The notes under the pieces: model-generated | Told to the model about the DNA's origin: nothing | What the model saw: only the letters and a program-made list of their open reading frames with translations | The model's database searches: none | Assembly (NCBI GenBank): GCA_965153355.1 | Contig: OZ231127.1 | Location: 84,878,001 to 84,942,000 of the forward strand | Source of the DNA: Flaccisagitta enflata | Lineage: Eukaryota; Chaetognatha; Sagittoidea; Aphragmophora | Direction of reading: 5' to 3' | DNA length: 64,000 nucleotides | Program-made: the position numbers and the translations under genes | Shown here: one piece after another, positions 63,937-64,000 of the stretch | How positions within the stretch are numbered: the first letter of the stretch is position 1 | Layout of the letters: the number at the start of each line of letters is the position of its first letter

Positions 63937-64000
63937 TTTGCGAAGGAAGAATTCTGTGACGTCGTTTCGTGCTTATTTCATCAGTATAAATGTGCATCAT

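Overview
The window looks like a repeat-saturated nuclear genome of a eukaryote, most likely an invertebrate animal. The reasons are spliced coding exons with consistent intron phases, an intact non-LTR retrotransposon of the Jockey/CR1/L2-like type, a Tc1 relic, many TA-flanked inverted-repeat elements, and two protein families that I associate with invertebrate genomes. Microsatellites (GA, CA, AAC, GAAA, GAT, TCTG) occur in tracts of up to about 600 bp. I saw no convincing tRNA, rRNA, CRISPR array or bacterial-type operon. The species cannot be named from the sequence.

Layout. 0-7.4 kb: dispersed hairpin-ended repeats, a small two-exon zinc-finger gene (2453-3258) and four inverted-repeat elements. 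7.4-15.2 kb: a four-exon gene whose exons join without breaking frame into about 1000 codons; it has a possible transposase-like D-D-E arrangement, and every intron holds repeat insertions. 15.9-22.5 kb: a chain of phase-compatible but frame-damaged exons of an unrecognised Ser/Ala/Asn-rich protein ending in a possible PDZ-binding tail. 22.6-43.4 kb: mainly tandem repeats, two related TA-flanked MITEs, a pogo-like palindromic element, a Tc1 deletion derivative, a terminal-inverted-repeat element with a minisatellite inside, a ~90-bp pyrimidine-rich satellite, and a 2-kb foldback element inserted in a 12-bp minisatellite. 43.4-50.5 kb: a retrotransposon with a 21-bp monomer array, an ORF1 with an RRM-like domain, an ORF2 with endonuclease and reverse transcriptase, and a TTGAT-type tail. 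51-55 kb: more inverted-repeat elements, one nested in an older repeat with a readable empty site. 55-64 kb: microsatellites, a second minisatellite-carrying terminal-repeat element, a decayed protein-coding unit flanked by a perfect 144-bp direct repeat, and a 54-bp minisatellite.

Most of the sequence is mobile or tandemly repeated DNA. The most unusual signal is a set of short dispersed repeats that share one layout: an 'AACAAGGCC' end, a GACC/GGTC-rich stretch and a terminal hairpin followed by A's. Different copies have different but still complementary stem sequences. Functional calls below are read by eye from motifs, open frames and splice sites; no alignment or database search was run.
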